A DNA stretch of 64,000 nucleotides from Aliidiomarina halalkaliphila (GTDB taxonomy: Bacteria; Pseudomonadota; Gammaproteobacteria; Enterobacterales; Alteromonadaceae): NCBI RefSeq assembly GCF_007096385.1, contig NZ_VJWL01000001.1, positions 1,147,388-1,211,387 on the forward strand, read 5' to 3'. This document shows, one piece after another, positions 1 through 8,842 of this stretch. The translations under genes were made by a program, and so were the position numbers. Position 1 is the stretch's first letter. Each line of letters begins with the position of its first letter. The notes under the pieces were generated by a model that saw nothing but the letters and a program-made list of their open reading frames with translations, made no database searches and was not told the origin of the DNA.

Positions 1-35
1 GGTTGCGGTTAGACAGAAAACGCTTGTAGAGCCCG

Positions 36-266
36 CTACAACCGCTTTCCAATCTTCTCGCTCAAGCTCCGAATACGCTGGGCGCCCAGTAACACCAATA
101 GTGCTGCAATGGGCCAGGCGATGTAGAACGCCGTCCACCAGCGCCCGAGAAAGCCTTCGCCTAAGCCGGTATTAATCCAAGTGATTAATCCTGTCATCAG
201 AAATGCCATATACAGTGACATCAACACGGGAAATACTAATTTCTTCAAAACTCTTGCTCCGCTCAT
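36..266 (-). CDS. DUF2798 family small membrane protein
   Basis: A 76-residue protein with two hydrophobic helices (about residues 9-31 and 45-63) and a basic C-terminus. The layout, with the MTGLITWINTG segment after helix 1 and a WW-x-AF-x-IAWP segment at the start of helix 2, fits the DUF2798 family, which has no known function. It is expected in the inner membrane. It follows the DUF1648-like gene on the same strand with a gap of about 78 bases, so it may be the last gene of a short group that begins with the SLC13 carrier. Family assignment is by recall of the pattern; the function is unknown. Confidence 0.75.
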   Translation of the reverse strand: MSGARVLKKLVFPVLMSLYMAFLMTGLITWINTGLGEGFLGRWWTAFYIAWPIAALLVLLGAQRIRSLSEKIGKRL

Positions 267-344
267 TCATGATGCTGCGATTATGCGGGAGGCCCGCGCA
301 AACCTCCAGCTAACTTTATGGATTGCTAATATTCAAAAAATGAA

Positions 345-809
345 TCATGCGCGGCTGAAGTAAAGAATCATCCCGATAAAAATCACGATCGGATAAATAA
401 ATAAGGCACGCACATCGGGATACCACCAGCTGTGCGCCTCGGCCACGTAAATAAACAGCACGTTGGCGACCCCGATATTCGCCAATGCCGCCGCAAACCA
501 AGTAGCACTGAGCATGTCGTGATCATGTTCGGTTTCGGAGCGGCTATCTCGCTCGCGGTTTTGTCGTTGTTTATTCACGCTATCTTTGTAGGCGGCGAAG
601 CAGATCAAGGCACCCGCGGCAGGCAACACCCATAAGTGTACTTTACTCGAGAAGCCGCGAAAGCTTCCATCAATATGAAAGTTCTGCTGCATCAGCTCCG
701 GCAAACTTGGGTATATCAGGGATAAACTTATCAGAGTGAATGCAAGCACGCACAAAGCCAGCGCGCGATACCAACGAAAGTGATGACGCCAGTCGGTTTT
801 AGGCTTCAT
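345..809 (-). CDS. DUF1648-like integral membrane protein
   Basis: A 154-residue protein with about four predicted membrane helices (residues about 14-34, 59-74, 103-123 and 132-151). After helix 1 it carries a YPSLPEL...NFHIDG...K segment that resembles the DUF1648 signature (proline-rich stretch, His/Phe, then Gly), found in SdpI-like and related membrane proteins. A charged linker rich in Arg, Glu and Asp lies at residues 78-96. The start lies 18 bases after the end of the SLC13 carrier gene, suggesting co-transcription. Function is unknown; the DUF1648 link is by motif only. Confidence 0.65.
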   Translation of the reverse strand: MKPKTDWRHHFRWYRALALCVLAFTLISLSLIYPSLPELMQQNFHIDGSFRGFSSKVHLWVLPAAGALICFAAYKDSVNKQRQNRERDSRSETEHDHDMLSATWFAAALANIGVANVLFIYVAEAHSWWYPDVRALFIYPIVIFIGMILYFSRA

Positions 810-827
810 GGCATATCCTTATCCACA

Positions 828-2216
828 TCACACAAACACCATTGCCACAATGGTAATCACCCCAGCCAGCAGTACATTCAGCACCACCCCTTCCCGCGCC
901 ATTTCTTTAATGGTTATTTTCTCTGACGCGAACACGATGGAGTTGGGCGGCGTGGCTACGGGCATACAAAACGCGCAACTACAGGCAATCACCGCTGGGA
1001 TCATCAGAAGCTCAATGGGCAAACCAGCGGAACCGGCGGTGGCCGCCAAGATCGGCATCAACAGCGTTGCTGTGGCGGTATTGGAGGTCACTTCCGTGAG
1101 GAAAGATACACTCAACGCGAGCAGGAAAATCAGCAGCCAGATGGGAATGCCAATCATGCCGCTTAGTCCCGCGCCAATAATGTCGCTGAGGCCCGAGGCC
1201 ATAACCCCGGCTGCCAAACAGATCCCGCCTGCGAATAGAAGTAAAATTCCCCAGGGAATATTTACCGCTTGTTCCCACGTAAGTAAGCGCCCACCTTGGC
1301 CGTTACTCACCACGAACATGGCTACCACGCCGGCTAAGGCAATGGTGCTGTCGCCTACGCCGCTAACGCCGGTAAAACCCGTCCAGCCCCCAAAGGGCTC
1401 AGTGCGAAATACCCATAAGAAGATCACTGCACCAAACACCATTAACACGCGTTTTTCGTAGCGGGTGATCGGGCCTTGGGTCGGCAATTCTAAGGGCATG
1501 GATAGTTTTAGGCCGCGCGTTAGCCACCAACCGATTACCGGCAGGCCGAGCACAACCATGGGAATACCAATTTGCATCCAGCGACCAAAACCGAAGGTTT
1601 CGCCGGAGTAGGTTTCATAGATAGATGCGAAGATGAGATTGGGAGGCGTACCGATCAGTGTGGCCACGCCACCTAAGGATGCAGAATAGGCCAAACCCAG
1701 CAAAAGCGCACGTTGGAATCGATGATTATCACTGGCATCGGCCATGGCCAAGGCGACGGGCAGTAGGGCAAGCACTGCGGCGGTATTGGAGATCCACATG
1801 GACAACACCGCCACCGCCAACATAAATGACAACACAATGCGACGACCTTCGGTGACGCCAATCCAGCTCACCAAAGTGAGTGCAATGCGTTTATGCACAC
1901 CGCTTGCTTCCACGGCCTTGGCCAACATAAATGCGCCCATAAAGAGCACAATCACGTGGTCGCCTAAGGCGCCGCTGGCCTCACGAAAATCGAGAATCCC
2001 ACCGAGCGGTAGCAAAACGAAAGGCAGTAAGGAAGTGACGGGCAACGGCAGTGCTTCGGTAATCCACCACCACGCGACCCAGACAACAACCGCCAGTGTC
2101 CACGACGCTTGCGGCGGCATGCCTGCCAGCGTTGCAATCAACCACGCTAATAGCGCGACGACGGGGCCAATGGCGATATGGTTTGCTTTGAATGATTGCG
2201 ACATGGCGCCAACCAT
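828..2216 (-). CDS. SLC13/DASS family sodium:anion symporter
   Basis: A 462-residue carrier of the divalent anion:Na+ symporter family, which imports dicarboxylates (succinate, malate) or sulfate with sodium across the inner membrane. About 11-12 hydrophobic helices span the length. Family hallmarks are two SNT motifs, SNTAAVLALLP near residue 142 and SNTATATLLMP near residue 387, which bind Na+ and substrate carboxylates, and the helical-hairpin segments GTPPNLIFAS and ATPPNSIVFAS that follow each. The ATG at 2216 is chosen because AAGGA lies seven bases before it; an in-frame ATG lies four codons later. The substrate cannot be read from sequence. The divergent DUF3149 gene shares the upstream region. 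Confidence 0.88.
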   Translation of the reverse strand: MVGAMSQSFKANHIAIGPVVALLAWLIATLAGMPPQASWTLAVVVWVAWWWITEALPLPVTSLLPFVLLPLGGILDFREASGALGDHVIVLFMGAFMLAKAVEASGVHKRIALTLVSWIGVTEGRRIVLSFMLAVAVLSMWISNTAAVLALLPVALAMADASDNHRFQRALLLGLAYSASLGGVATLIGTPPNLIFASIYETYSGETFGFGRWMQIGIPMVVLGLPVIGWWLTRGLKLSMPLELPTQGPITRYEKRVLMVFGAVIFLWVFRTEPFGGWTGFTGVSGVGDSTIALAGVVAMFVVSNGQGGRLLTWEQAVNIPWGILLLFAGGICLAAGVMASGLSDIIGAGLSGMIGIPIWLLIFLLALSVSFLTEVTSNTATATLLMPILAATAGSAGLPIELLMIPAVIACSCAFCMPVATPPNSIVFASEKITIKEMAREGVVLNVLLAGVITIVAMVFV

Positions 2217-2379
2217 AGTTATTCCTTGTCGTGTTCTTGTTGTTTTTTCCGATTATACCTGCGTGAGAGCATAGCACCAGCAAGGATTGAACGATGCATC
2301 AGAAGCTTGATCCACGTCATATCAGGGAATTTCGGCGACGATATACTGATGCTATCAACTTAGTAAGGAGGAACTCGCA

Positions 2380-2508
2380 ATGAATCTATGGCGTGAGTTT
2401 TTAAGTGACCCAGTGATTTTCTTTTCATTCACTGGCTTAGCGGTGGTGTTAGGGATTTGTATTTTCTACGCGATCTACTTTATCTACAAAGTACAACACG
2501 CGGAATAG
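2380..2508 (+). CDS. DUF3149-type single-helix membrane protein
   Basis: A 42-residue ORF with ATG at 2380 preceded at 2365-2371 by AAGGAGG, a near-perfect ribosome binding site. The product has the N-terminal MNLWREFLSDP, one hydrophobic helix (about residues 13-36) and a short charged tail, the layout of the tiny DUF3149 proteins of gammaproteobacteria. The strong Shine-Dalgarno sequence and the family-like N-terminus argue it is real. Function is unknown. It stands alone, divergent from the SLC13 carrier and convergent with the YeeZ-like gene. Confidence 0.7.
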   Translation: MNLWREFLSDPVIFFSFTGLAVVLGICIFYAIYFIYKVQHAE

Positions 2509-2516
2509 TCATACTC

Positions 2517-2531
2517 AACGCGATGCGTTGG
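2517..2531. repeat. Short CAACGC/GCGTTG palindrome
   Basis: CAACGC-GAT-GCGTTG hairpin exactly between two convergent genes. The same core, with the loop inverted, recurs at 5048-5072, and related GCGTTGG cores occur near 20020, 49643-49659 and 63848, so it appears to be a dispersed REP-like palindrome. No T-run follows, so it is not a classic terminator. Confidence 0.55.
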
Positions 2532-3386
2532 CTACTCGTAGGTGGGGTGTAGGAATTCGAAGCCAGTGGCGATTAAGCGAGCGTTAGATAAACGTTTGCT
2601 ACCGCGCGGCCCGATTTCATTTGAGCGCGGAAGCTGGCTAGCATCTACGCCGAGTCGTTTGGCCACGCGTTTTACATAATCTTCCGCCTGTAACGGCTCG
2701 TCGTCGGTGGCGAGGTACACATCTTCCATGGGCTCGTCGCTAAGCTTCAGCATCAACAAATGATCGAGCGCTCTGGCTAAGTCGTCTGCATGAATACGAT
2801 TAGTCCAGGCTGGCGTAATGGTGTAGGTGCCCTCTTCGATACTTTGCGCCATGCGCTCCCGTCCTGGACCGTAAATGCCCGACGCTCGCACAATCACATG
2901 GGGCAACCCGCAGTCCCGAAGTACATTCTCTGCCATTAGAAGTTGCTCGCCAGAAAAGCCCGTAGGCCGCGTTGGTGTTTGCTCATCTACCCATTCCCCA
3001 TCGCGCTCGCCATAAACAGCGGTGCTCGAAACATAAAGTACCGTAGGCAACATTGCTGCAGAAAAATCTTTCATGGCGGCGAGCATGGTGCGCACCGGCA
3101 CCACATAGCCTTGCTGATAACCCAGCTCGGTATAAGCACTTGGCGTCAGGGTAAAAATAATGGCGTCGTAGCGGTTTTGCAGGATTCGGTGCCAGTCGTC
3201 AATGGCGCAAGCATCCCCCTGCACCAAAGAAAATTCTGGGCTGTGGGTATGTAATTCAGGAAGGTTGGCACGCTCCGGATGGCGACGCATACCGGTTACC
3301 GCGAAACCGCGATCGAGTAATAACGGCGTAAGGCGACAGGCAATGTCGCCATAGCCAACAAGAAGTACGCGGGGAGTTTCAGCCAT
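2532..3386 (-). CDS. NAD(P)-dependent reductase/epimerase, YeeZ-like
   Basis: A 284-residue extended short-chain dehydrogenase/reductase-like protein with an N-terminal Rossmann fold: VLLVGYGDIACRL (dinucleotide-binding glycine loop), then VLYVSSTAVYG and VIVRASGIYGPGR, typical of the sugar-epimerase-like YeeZ/YfcH group. The catalytic Tyr of the YxxxK motif is not obvious; the segment is FSGEQLLMAE, as in YeeZ-like members whose activity is unproven. ATG at 3386 is preferred over the in-frame TTG at 3392 because AAGGA sits six bases before the ATG. It lies just downstream of nadA on the same strand (41-base gap) and may be read with it. Substrate unknown. Confidence 0.75.
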   Translation of the reverse strand: MAETPRVLLVGYGDIACRLTPLLLDRGFAVTGMRRHPERANLPELHTHSPEFSLVQGDACAIDDWHRILQNRYDAIIFTLTPSAYTELGYQQGYVVPVRTMLAAMKDFSAAMLPTVLYVSSTAVYGERDGEWVDEQTPTRPTGFSGEQLLMAENVLRDCGLPHVIVRASGIYGPGRERMAQSIEEGTYTITPAWTNRIHADDLARALDHLLMLKLSDEPMEDVYLATDDEPLQAEDYVKRVAKRLGVDASQLPRSNEIGPRGSKRLSNARLIATGFEFLHPTYE

Positions 3387-3427
3387 TATCAATCCTTGCG
3401 GTGAAAGGAAGTACTCCCCTCAATGTA

Positions 3428-4471
3428 TCAGGGCTTGAGCGTTTTTGCGAAATCGAGCATGCGATTTAAAGGCAGCATTGCGCGTTCGCCCAGTTTGGCA
3501 TCCACATGAATTTCATGCATTTCACCACCCTCGGTGAGAGCGCTCTCAATGGCCGCTAAGCCATTCATTGCCATCCATGGGCAATGTGCGCAGCTACGAC
3601 AGGTTGCGCCGTTACCGCCCGTTGGAGCCTCAATGAAGTGCTTCTCCGGCGACAGTTGCTGCATTTTGTAGAAGATGCCTTTATCGGTCGCCACAATATA
3701 GCGCTCGTTCGGCATGGTTTGGCTGGCTTTGATCAACTGCGAGGTGGATCCCACTGCGTCGGCAATCTCGACCACTGCCGCTGGTGATTCCGGATGCACC
3801 AGCACGGCCGCATCGGGATACTGTGCTTTCAATTGACGCAACGAATTCGCTTTAAATTCATCGTGAACAATACACGCGCCCTGCCATAACAGCATGTCTG
3901 CGCCAGTTTTCTTCGCCAGATAGCCACCTAAATGGCGATCCGGTGCCCACAGAATTTTCTCGCCCTTGCTATCGAGGTGCTCAATTAGCTCTACTGCGAT
4001 AGATGAGGTGACAACCCAATCCGCGCGCGCCTTCACTGCCGCCGAAGTATTGGCATACACCACGACGGTGTGATCCGGGTGGGCATCACAAAATGCGGAG
4101 AATTCCTCGATCGGGCAACCCAAATCTAACGAACAGGTGGCTTCGAGGGTGGGCATCAACACGGTTTTCTCAGGCGTGAGAATTTTGGCTGTTTCGCCCA
4201 TAAAGCGTACACCGGCAACAATTAATGTTTTCGCCGAGTGATGGGCACCAAATCGGGCCATTTCTAGTGAATCAGCCACGCAACCGCCGGTCTCCTCGGC
4301 GAGTGCCTGGATTTCGGGATCGGTGTAATAGTGCGCCACTAACACTGCGTCTTTTTCTTTCAGCAGGGTTTTAATACGCTCCCGGTGCGCTGTTTTCTCA
4401 GCGTCCGTCAGCGGTTTTGGTTTCGCTGGAAAATCAAATTCCAACGGTGGCAATACCTGTGCCTGAGTCAT
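3428..4471 (-). CDS. nadA: Quinolinate synthase A
   Basis: 347-residue NadA, which condenses iminoaspartate with dihydroxyacetone phosphate to quinolinate in de novo NAD synthesis. The three cysteines that bind the oxygen-sensitive [4Fe-4S] cluster are visible at C113 ([11 protein letters not shown]), C200 ([10 protein letters not shown]) and C297 ([10 protein letters not shown]); the spacing matches the long E. coli-type enzyme. The position downstream of tRNA-Lys and cpoB is conserved in Pseudomonas-like genomes. The partner nadB is not in this window. No riboswitch or NadR-like operator was recognised in the upstream 180 bases. Confidence 0.96.
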   Translation of the reverse strand: MTQAQVLPPLEFDFPAKPKPLTDAEKTAHRERIKTLLKEKDAVLVAHYYTDPEIQALAEETGGCVADSLEMARFGAHHSAKTLIVAGVRFMGETAKILTPEKTVLMPTLEATCSLDLGCPIEEFSAFCDAHPDHTVVVYANTSAAVKARADWVVTSSIAVELIEHLDSKGEKILWAPDRHLGGYLAKKTGADMLLWQGACIVHDEFKANSLRQLKAQYPDAAVLVHPESPAAVVEIADAVGSTSQLIKASQTMPNERYIVATDKGIFYKMQQLSPEKHFIEAPTGGNGATCRSCAHCPWMAMNGLAAIESALTEGGEMHEIHVDAKLGERAMLPLNRMLDFAKTLKP

Positions 4472-4655
4472 AGTACATCACACTCTTTGCAATCATCAGT
4501 TAACGGTGCGCCCCTGAGGGTGCGCGAAAGGTTCGCTAGTATAGCGATAATTGTGGAAAAATTCATCTGCTCTGTATGAACTTGGACTACGTGAAATCAC
4601 GTGAGTTTCGATCACTTTTTTGGGAATAATCAGAGGGTAGTAAACAAGCGAGAGA

Positions 4656-4731
4656 TGGTGGGTCGTGCAGGATTCGAACCTGCGACCAATTGATTAAAAG
4701 TCAACTGCTCTACCAACTGAGCTAACGACCC
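4656..4731 (-). tRNA. tRNA-Lys(UUU), copy 1
   Basis: 76 bases read on the minus strand, from GGGTCGTTAGCTC to CGACCC, then A and an encoded CCA (bases 4658-4656). The acceptor stem GGGTCG/CGACCC, the D-arm AGCTCAGTTGGTAGAGC, the anticodon loop CTTTTAA (anticodon TTT) and the T-arm GGTTCGAATCC are all intact. Identical to the copy at 4772-4847. It lies between cpoB and nadA. Confidence 0.97.
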
Positions 4732-4771
4732 ATCTAACGAGATAGTGATTAAAGGCAAAATTTGGGAAAAG

Positions 4772-4847
4772 TGGTGGGTCGTGCAGGATTCGAACCTGCG
4801 ACCAATTGATTAAAAGTCAACTGCTCTACCAACTGAGCTAACGACCC
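4772..4847 (-). tRNA. tRNA-Lys(UUU), copy 2
   Basis: Second tandem tRNA-Lys, identical over all 76 bases to the copy 40 bases downstream, again with encoded CCA (4774-4772) and TTT anticodon. The pair probably forms one transcript, either read through from the cpoB end or from its own promoter in the 230-base gap behind cpoB; I could not fix that promoter. Confidence 0.97.
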
Positions 4848-5047
4848 GCTTTTCCAACACTGAACCCCGAAAATTGAGGAGCCAGCGCGTTATCAGAATG
4901 CCCTGACAACGGCGGCATAGTTTACTGAATTATCGCGTTGATGCAAGGACCAATCGCAGGTTATTTTTCAATTTTTTGGAATTTAGCCGCTTTTCGCGCA
5001 ATTAGTGAGCGGAGTCGCTATTTTCTCAACTTTTCTTTAACTTAATC

Positions 5048-5072
5048 GTACCCAACGCATCGCGTTGGGTAC
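5048..5072. repeat. Perfect 11-bp palindrome behind cpoB
   Basis: GTACCCAACGC-ATC-GCGTTGGGTAC, an 11-bp perfect stem six bases after the cpoB stop codon. It shares its core with the palindrome at 2517-2531. It may stabilise the 3' end of the tol-pal message or act as a weak terminator; no T-run is adjacent on the minus strand. Confidence 0.65.
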
Positions 5073-5077
5073 CGTAA

Positions 5078-5851
5078 TTACAACGATTCCAACTGCCGTG
5101 CCGCAAGGCCGGCTTCAGTAGAGTTTGGATATTCGCTGCGAACGCGCTGGAAGAATGTGCGTGCTTGGCTGTTATTACCACGAGCCCGCTCAATCATTCC
5201 GAGTTTCAAAATACAATCGGCACGTTTGCTCGAATCCGGATGATTCTCTACCACATCGGTAAAATGACGCTTCGCTTCATCGTAGTTTTGGCTTGCGTAA
5301 TGTAACTGGCCCAGCCAATACAACGCATTACTGCGGTAAGTGGAGTTGGGATAGTTTTGTAAAAAAGCCTGAAACTCAGGGATGGCCTGGTCATAACGAC
5401 GCTCTTCTAGCACCAAACGCACGGCTCGGTCATAGGCTTCGTTCTCACTCAAATCATCAGAATAGGCGATATCAATGGTTGGCACGCTCGTGGGTGCCGC
5501 GCCACTGCGGGTAGCGCTGCCACCGCCGCCATTACGGATTTGCTGACCCAGCTGGTCGATTTCTTGGTAGATATCTCGCTGGCGTTGCAATATTTGGTCG
5601 AGCTGGAACGTGTGTTCTTCCGTAATCCCACGCAATTCGCTCACTTCACGATTTAAGCGATTCAATTGTTCAAGCATCGACATTTGGCCTTGTGTGCGCG
5701 CTTCTATTAAGCGCTCTAGGCGATCGAGCCGTTGGCTTGTGGTTTCGCTACCTTGGGCATTTGCCACACTCACTACAGGGGCGGGGCCAGATGCTAGAGC
5801 GACGCCGGCGAAGGTGAGTGCAATTGCCAATCCAGAAATTCTCATCAGCAT
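5078..5851 (-). CDS. cpoB: Cell division coordinator CpoB (YbgF)
   Basis: Periplasmic CpoB, which links peptidoglycan synthesis by PBP1b with Tol-driven outer membrane constriction and binds TolA. It has a signal peptide (MRISGLAIALTFAGVALASG), an N-terminal coiled coil for trimerisation (QRLDRLERLIEAR... to about residue 105) and C-terminal TPR repeats (YDQAIPEFQAFLQNYPNS, YDEAKRHFTDVVENHPDS, NSQARTFFQRVRSEYPNS). The reading frame stays open to 5893, but that part lies inside the perfect hairpin at 5881-5924, so a start at 5851 or 5845 (257 or 255 residues) is preferred. Last gene of the tol-pal operon. The ribosome binding site is weak. Confidence 0.93.
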   Translation of the reverse strand: MLMRISGLAIALTFAGVALASGPAPVVSVANAQGSETTSQRLDRLERLIEARTQGQMSMLEQLNRLNREVSELRGITEEHTFQLDQILQRQRDIYQEIDQLGQQIRNGGGGSATRSGAAPTSVPTIDIAYSDDLSENEAYDRAVRLVLEERRYDQAIPEFQAFLQNYPNSTYRSNALYWLGQLHYASQNYDEAKRHFTDVVENHPDSSKRADCILKLGMIERARGNNSQARTFFQRVRSEYPNSTEAGLAARQLESL

Positions 5852-5880
5852 AAGATTCCGTTTTATCGTGTCAGGTCCAG

Positions 5881-5924
5881 AAAACCCAAGCACAGTATGG
5901 ACCGAAACACTGTGCTTGGGTTTT
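5881..5924. terminator. Intra-operon hairpin between pal and cpoB
   Basis: AAAACCCAAGCACAGT and its exact complement ACTGTGCTTGGGTTTT form a perfect 16-bp stem with a 12-base loop and a terminal T4 on each strand. On the minus strand it follows the pal stop codon (5968) and precedes cpoB. It probably attenuates transcription or protects the upstream pal-tolB message from 3' decay, lowering cpoB output relative to pal. Confidence 0.75.
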
Positions 5925-5967
5925 CATCGGGAGGAAACCGAAGTTTCCTCCGTCAGAAACGTCGTTC

Positions 5968-6501
5968 TTAGTACACTAATACCGCACGGCGGTTTTGTGA
6001 CCAAGCACGCTCATTGCTACCACGAGCAATCGGCTTTTCCTCACCGTAAGACACGGTGGTGATCTGCGACGATTGAACACCGAGGTTGCGCATATAATCG
6101 CCAACGGCTTTGGCACGACGCTCGCCTAGGGCGATGTTGTACTCAGGCGTTCCACGTTCATCTGTGTGGCCTTCGATAACAACAGAGACCGATGGATTGC
6201 GAACCAAATAGTCTGCGTGTGCCGACAACAGTTCCGCAAACTCGCTGCGAATTCCTGAATCGTCAAAATCAAAATAGATGGTGGTTTCCTGACGAAGCTC
6301 AGCATAACGCTGCTGACGCTGCTCTTCTGGGGTACGCATGCGATCTGCGCCGCCCACTTCAACGCCGCGACGGTCTTGCGACGCTTGCGTATCAGAAGTG
6401 CCAGTAGTATCGCTGTCAGCATCAGGAGTGCTTGAACACGCCGCAAGTGCTAACACAGGGATGGCAAACGCCAGAGCTTTCACAACTTTGTTTAACTGCA
6501 T
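5968..6501 (-). CDS. pal: Peptidoglycan-associated lipoprotein Pal
   Basis: 177-residue outer membrane lipoprotein. Signal peptide with lipobox LALAAC, so the acylated cysteine is C22; then a flexible acidic linker rich in Asp, Ser and Thr (about 23-60) and an OmpA-like domain (about 70-177). The domain holds the peptidoglycan-binding segment VVIEGHTDERGTPEYN and the downstream LGERRAKAV motif with conserved Asp and Arg. Pal ties the outer membrane to the cell wall and is moved by TolB/TolA during constriction. It lies 67 bases after tolB. Length is usual for the family. Confidence 0.97.
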   Translation of the reverse strand: MQLNKVVKALAFAIPVLALAACSSTPDADSDTTGTSDTQASQDRRGVEVGGADRMRTPEEQRQQRYAELRQETTIYFDFDDSGIRSEFAELLSAHADYLVRNPSVSVVIEGHTDERGTPEYNIALGERRAKAVGDYMRNLGVQSSQITTVSYGEEKPIARGSNERAWSQNRRAVLVY

Positions 6502-6568
6502 GATTGCTGTCCTTTAACATTCGGGTTTGAAATAGTACAACCGTTATAAACTAACATGTTTTAAATCA

Positions 6569-7921
6569 TCAGAGAAACGGCGACCAAGCCGGCGCTTTTA
6601 CTTCACCTTCGCGAGCAGGTAAGCGCGCCCGGAACCGTCCATCCATCGACACTAGTGCCAAGACCTGTCGGTCACGGTACGTTGTGCTGTAGATGATCAT
6701 ACTGCCATTTGGTGCAATGCTCGGAGACTCATCCAAGCTAGTCTGCGTCAACACCTGTAAATTCCCTCGGGGGAAGTCCTGACGCGCAATATGGAACAAA
6801 CCATTCGCGCGGTGAACCACCACTATTCCGTTCCCATCGGGAGTTACGTTACCGCCGAGGTTAGATTCCCCCTCGAAGGTAATACGACTTACTCGTTTTG
6901 TGTCTAAATCTACGCGATACACTTGCGCGCGACCACCTCTTTCGGAGGTAAACACTAAAGATTTTCCATCCGGCGTCCAGCTCGGTTCGGTATCGATGCG
7001 CCAGTGGTCTGTGATTTTGGTTAACTGGCGACTTTCGATGTCCATAACATAGATATCTGGAGCGCCATCTTTCGACAGAACCATTGCCATCTTCTTGCCA
7101 TCAGGCGACCACGCTGGCGACCCATTAATACCCGGGAAAGACGTTAATTTCTCGCGCTGCGTGGTGTAAATATCCTGAATGAAAATCTCTGGACGGCCGT
7201 TTTCAAAACTTACGTACGCCACTTTGTTGCCATCGGGCGACCAGGTTGGCGACATTAACGGTTCTGGCGAGCGCAACAATACCCGCTCATTATAGCCGTC
7301 GTAGTCTGACACCATTAAGTGATAGGGATTTTCTGCATCCCAATCAATATAGATATAGGCGATACGGGTCAAAAACGCACCCCGCTCCCCTGTTAAAGCT
7401 TCGTAAACCACATCAGAGATGCGGTGAGCATACTGACGAAACTGAGCTGGGCTCACCACAGAACTGCGGCCTTCGATGATATGTTCATTGCTGTTTACCA
7501 GAGCGCCATCGACCATCGCTTGCGCGGTACCGCCGGTGATTTGGCCGCGTAATGGATCGATCAGCTCGTAGGTGACCTGAAACCGATTACCCGATAGCGG
7601 GCTTACTTCGCCTACTAACAGTGCTTCAACGCCCAAACGAGCCCAGCGGCTGTAGTCGTTAATTTCCGTATCTTTGCCTGGCGTTGCCGGAAGCTGATTG
7701 CGCGCCACCGGGCTAAAGCGACCGCTGCGAGTTAAGTCCGCGGCAATCACTTCAGCAAAATCATAGGGCTTTTCCCCTTCCCCTAGCCATTGAAACGGTA
7801 CAATCGCCAGTGGGCGGGCACGATCCTGACCCTCGGTGATCACGATCTCTAACGTCGAGCCTTGGCCAAACGCGGTAAACGCGGCCATCCACACCAATAA
7901 TCCTGCGAGTAAACGTTTCAT
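6569..7921 (-). CDS. tolB: Tol-Pal system beta-propeller protein TolB
   Basis: About 450-residue periplasmic TolB. Signal peptide ([18 protein letters not shown]), N-terminal domain (about 25-160) and a C-terminal six-bladed propeller made of PD40 repeats: [42 protein letters not shown] and [13 protein letters not shown]. It binds Pal and TolA. Three start codons lie in a row (GTG 7927, ATG 7924, ATG 7921); GGAG abuts the first, so ATG 7921 has the best spacing (five bases). It is seven bases from the tolA stop, within the operon. Confidence 0.96.
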   Translation of the reverse strand: MKRLLAGLLVWMAAFTAFGQGSTLEIVITEGQDRARPLAIVPFQWLGEGEKPYDFAEVIAADLTRSGRFSPVARNQLPATPGKDTEINDYSRWARLGVEALLVGEVSPLSGNRFQVTYELIDPLRGQITGGTAQAMVDGALVNSNEHIIEGRSSVVSPAQFRQYAHRISDVVYEALTGERGAFLTRIAYIYIDWDAENPYHLMVSDYDGYNERVLLRSPEPLMSPTWSPDGNKVAYVSFENGRPEIFIQDIYTTQREKLTSFPGINGSPAWSPDGKKMAMVLSKDGAPDIYVMDIESRQLTKITDHWRIDTEPSWTPDGKSLVFTSERGGRAQVYRVDLDTKRVSRITFEGESNLGGNVTPDGNGIVVVHRANGLFHIARQDFPRGNLQVLTQTSLDESPSIAPNGSMIIYSTTYRDRQVLALVSMDGRFRARLPAREGEVKAPAWSPFL

Positions 7922-7933
7922 CATCACTCCAAA

Positions 7934-8842
7934 TTAATCAAAACGCGGTTCAAACCGCATCGTAAAGCTTCTAAACTGCGCTGCCACATCGGGGTCATCC
8001 GACATAGGCAAATTTCCTGCTCGTAATACTGCCGCCCGCGCTGAATCACACACGGCACGGTCGCCGTCGCCTGCTTGTACATTAGTTACAAAACCATCGC
8101 GGGCCAAACTAATGGTGAGCACGCACGATTGCCCACGCATACTTGGGCTGGTAATCCAGTGACGCTGCACGGTGGAGCGAATCAGGGCTTGATAACGCTC
8201 AACTTCCGTCATTACCCGTTGCTGACGCACCCGGGCGCGTTCTGCTTGCTCACGCTCCAAACGCTCTTGAATTTGCCGTTCACGCTCGGCGCGTTCACGT
8301 GCTTCTTGTTCTTGTCGCTGCCGCTCTTCTTCCCGGCGCTGACGTTCCGCTTCCGCTTGGCGTTCTTGCTCACGCTGGCGTTCTAGGCGCTCGGCGGCTT
8401 CTTGACGCTCGCGCTCCGCCTGTTGTGCTTCTTGCCGCGCACGCTGGGCTTGTTGCTCAGCTTGTTGCCGTTCACGTTCTTGCTGTTCACGCTGCGCCTG
8501 CAATTCTCGGGCACGTTGTTGCTCACGTTGCCGTTGCTGTTCAGCTTCACGGGCACGACGTTCGATATCGGCAATACGTTGCTCTTCAGCACGGCGCTCT
8601 GCTTCCCGTTGCTGTTGCAGGCGCTGCACTTGTTCTTGCAAGCGACTCTCGTCGACCGCCACCGCTTCCACGATATCCACTTCAGGCGCCGCAAATTGCG
8701 GCTGCGCAAGGGTATCCGTTGCCGGTGTAAATTCCATACTGACTAAAAGCAGCGCACCGATCACCACATGCAGCCCGACCGAATAGCCGATGGGCTGCCA
8801 AGGAATGGCTCCTGCTTTTACCACGTTCTTCATCTGCTTCAC
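7934..8842 (-). CDS. tolA: Cell envelope integrity protein TolA
   Basis: 302-residue TolA, the inner-membrane rod that reaches across the periplasm. Domain I is one membrane helix (about 17-38); domain II is a long coiled-coil helix (about 60-212) made almost only of Gln, Arg, Glu and Ala; domain III (about 214-302) has the VERYQALIRSTVQRHW opening and a likely disulfide pair C240/C265. Domain II here is rich in Arg/Gln/Glu rather than the Ala/Lys repeats of E. coli. This low-complexity stretch creates long false ORFs on the other frames. Its start overlaps the tolR stop by one base. Confidence 0.96.
   Translation of the reverse strand: MKQMKNVVKAGAIPWQPIGYSVGLHVVIGALLLVSMEFTPATDTLAQPQFAAPEVDIVEAVAVDESRLQEQVQRLQQQREAERRAEEQRIADIERRAREAEQQRQREQQRARELQAQREQQERERQQAEQQAQRARQEAQQAERERQEAAERLERQREQERQAEAERQRREEERQRQEQEARERAERERQIQERLEREQAERARVRQQRVMTEVERYQALIRSTVQRHWITSPSMRGQSCVLTISLARDGFVTNVQAGDGDRAVCDSARAAVLRAGNLPMSDDPDVAAQFRSFTMRFEPRFD

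Noticed and set aside
808..1461. 217-residue plus-strand ORF
   Set aside because: Antisense to the SLC13 carrier with the usual Thr/Ala/Pro-rich shadow composition.
8299..8746. Long ORFs antisense and out of frame within tolA
   Set aside because: They come from the low-complexity Gln/Arg/Glu coiled coil of TolA; their composition is repetitive and tolA is certain.
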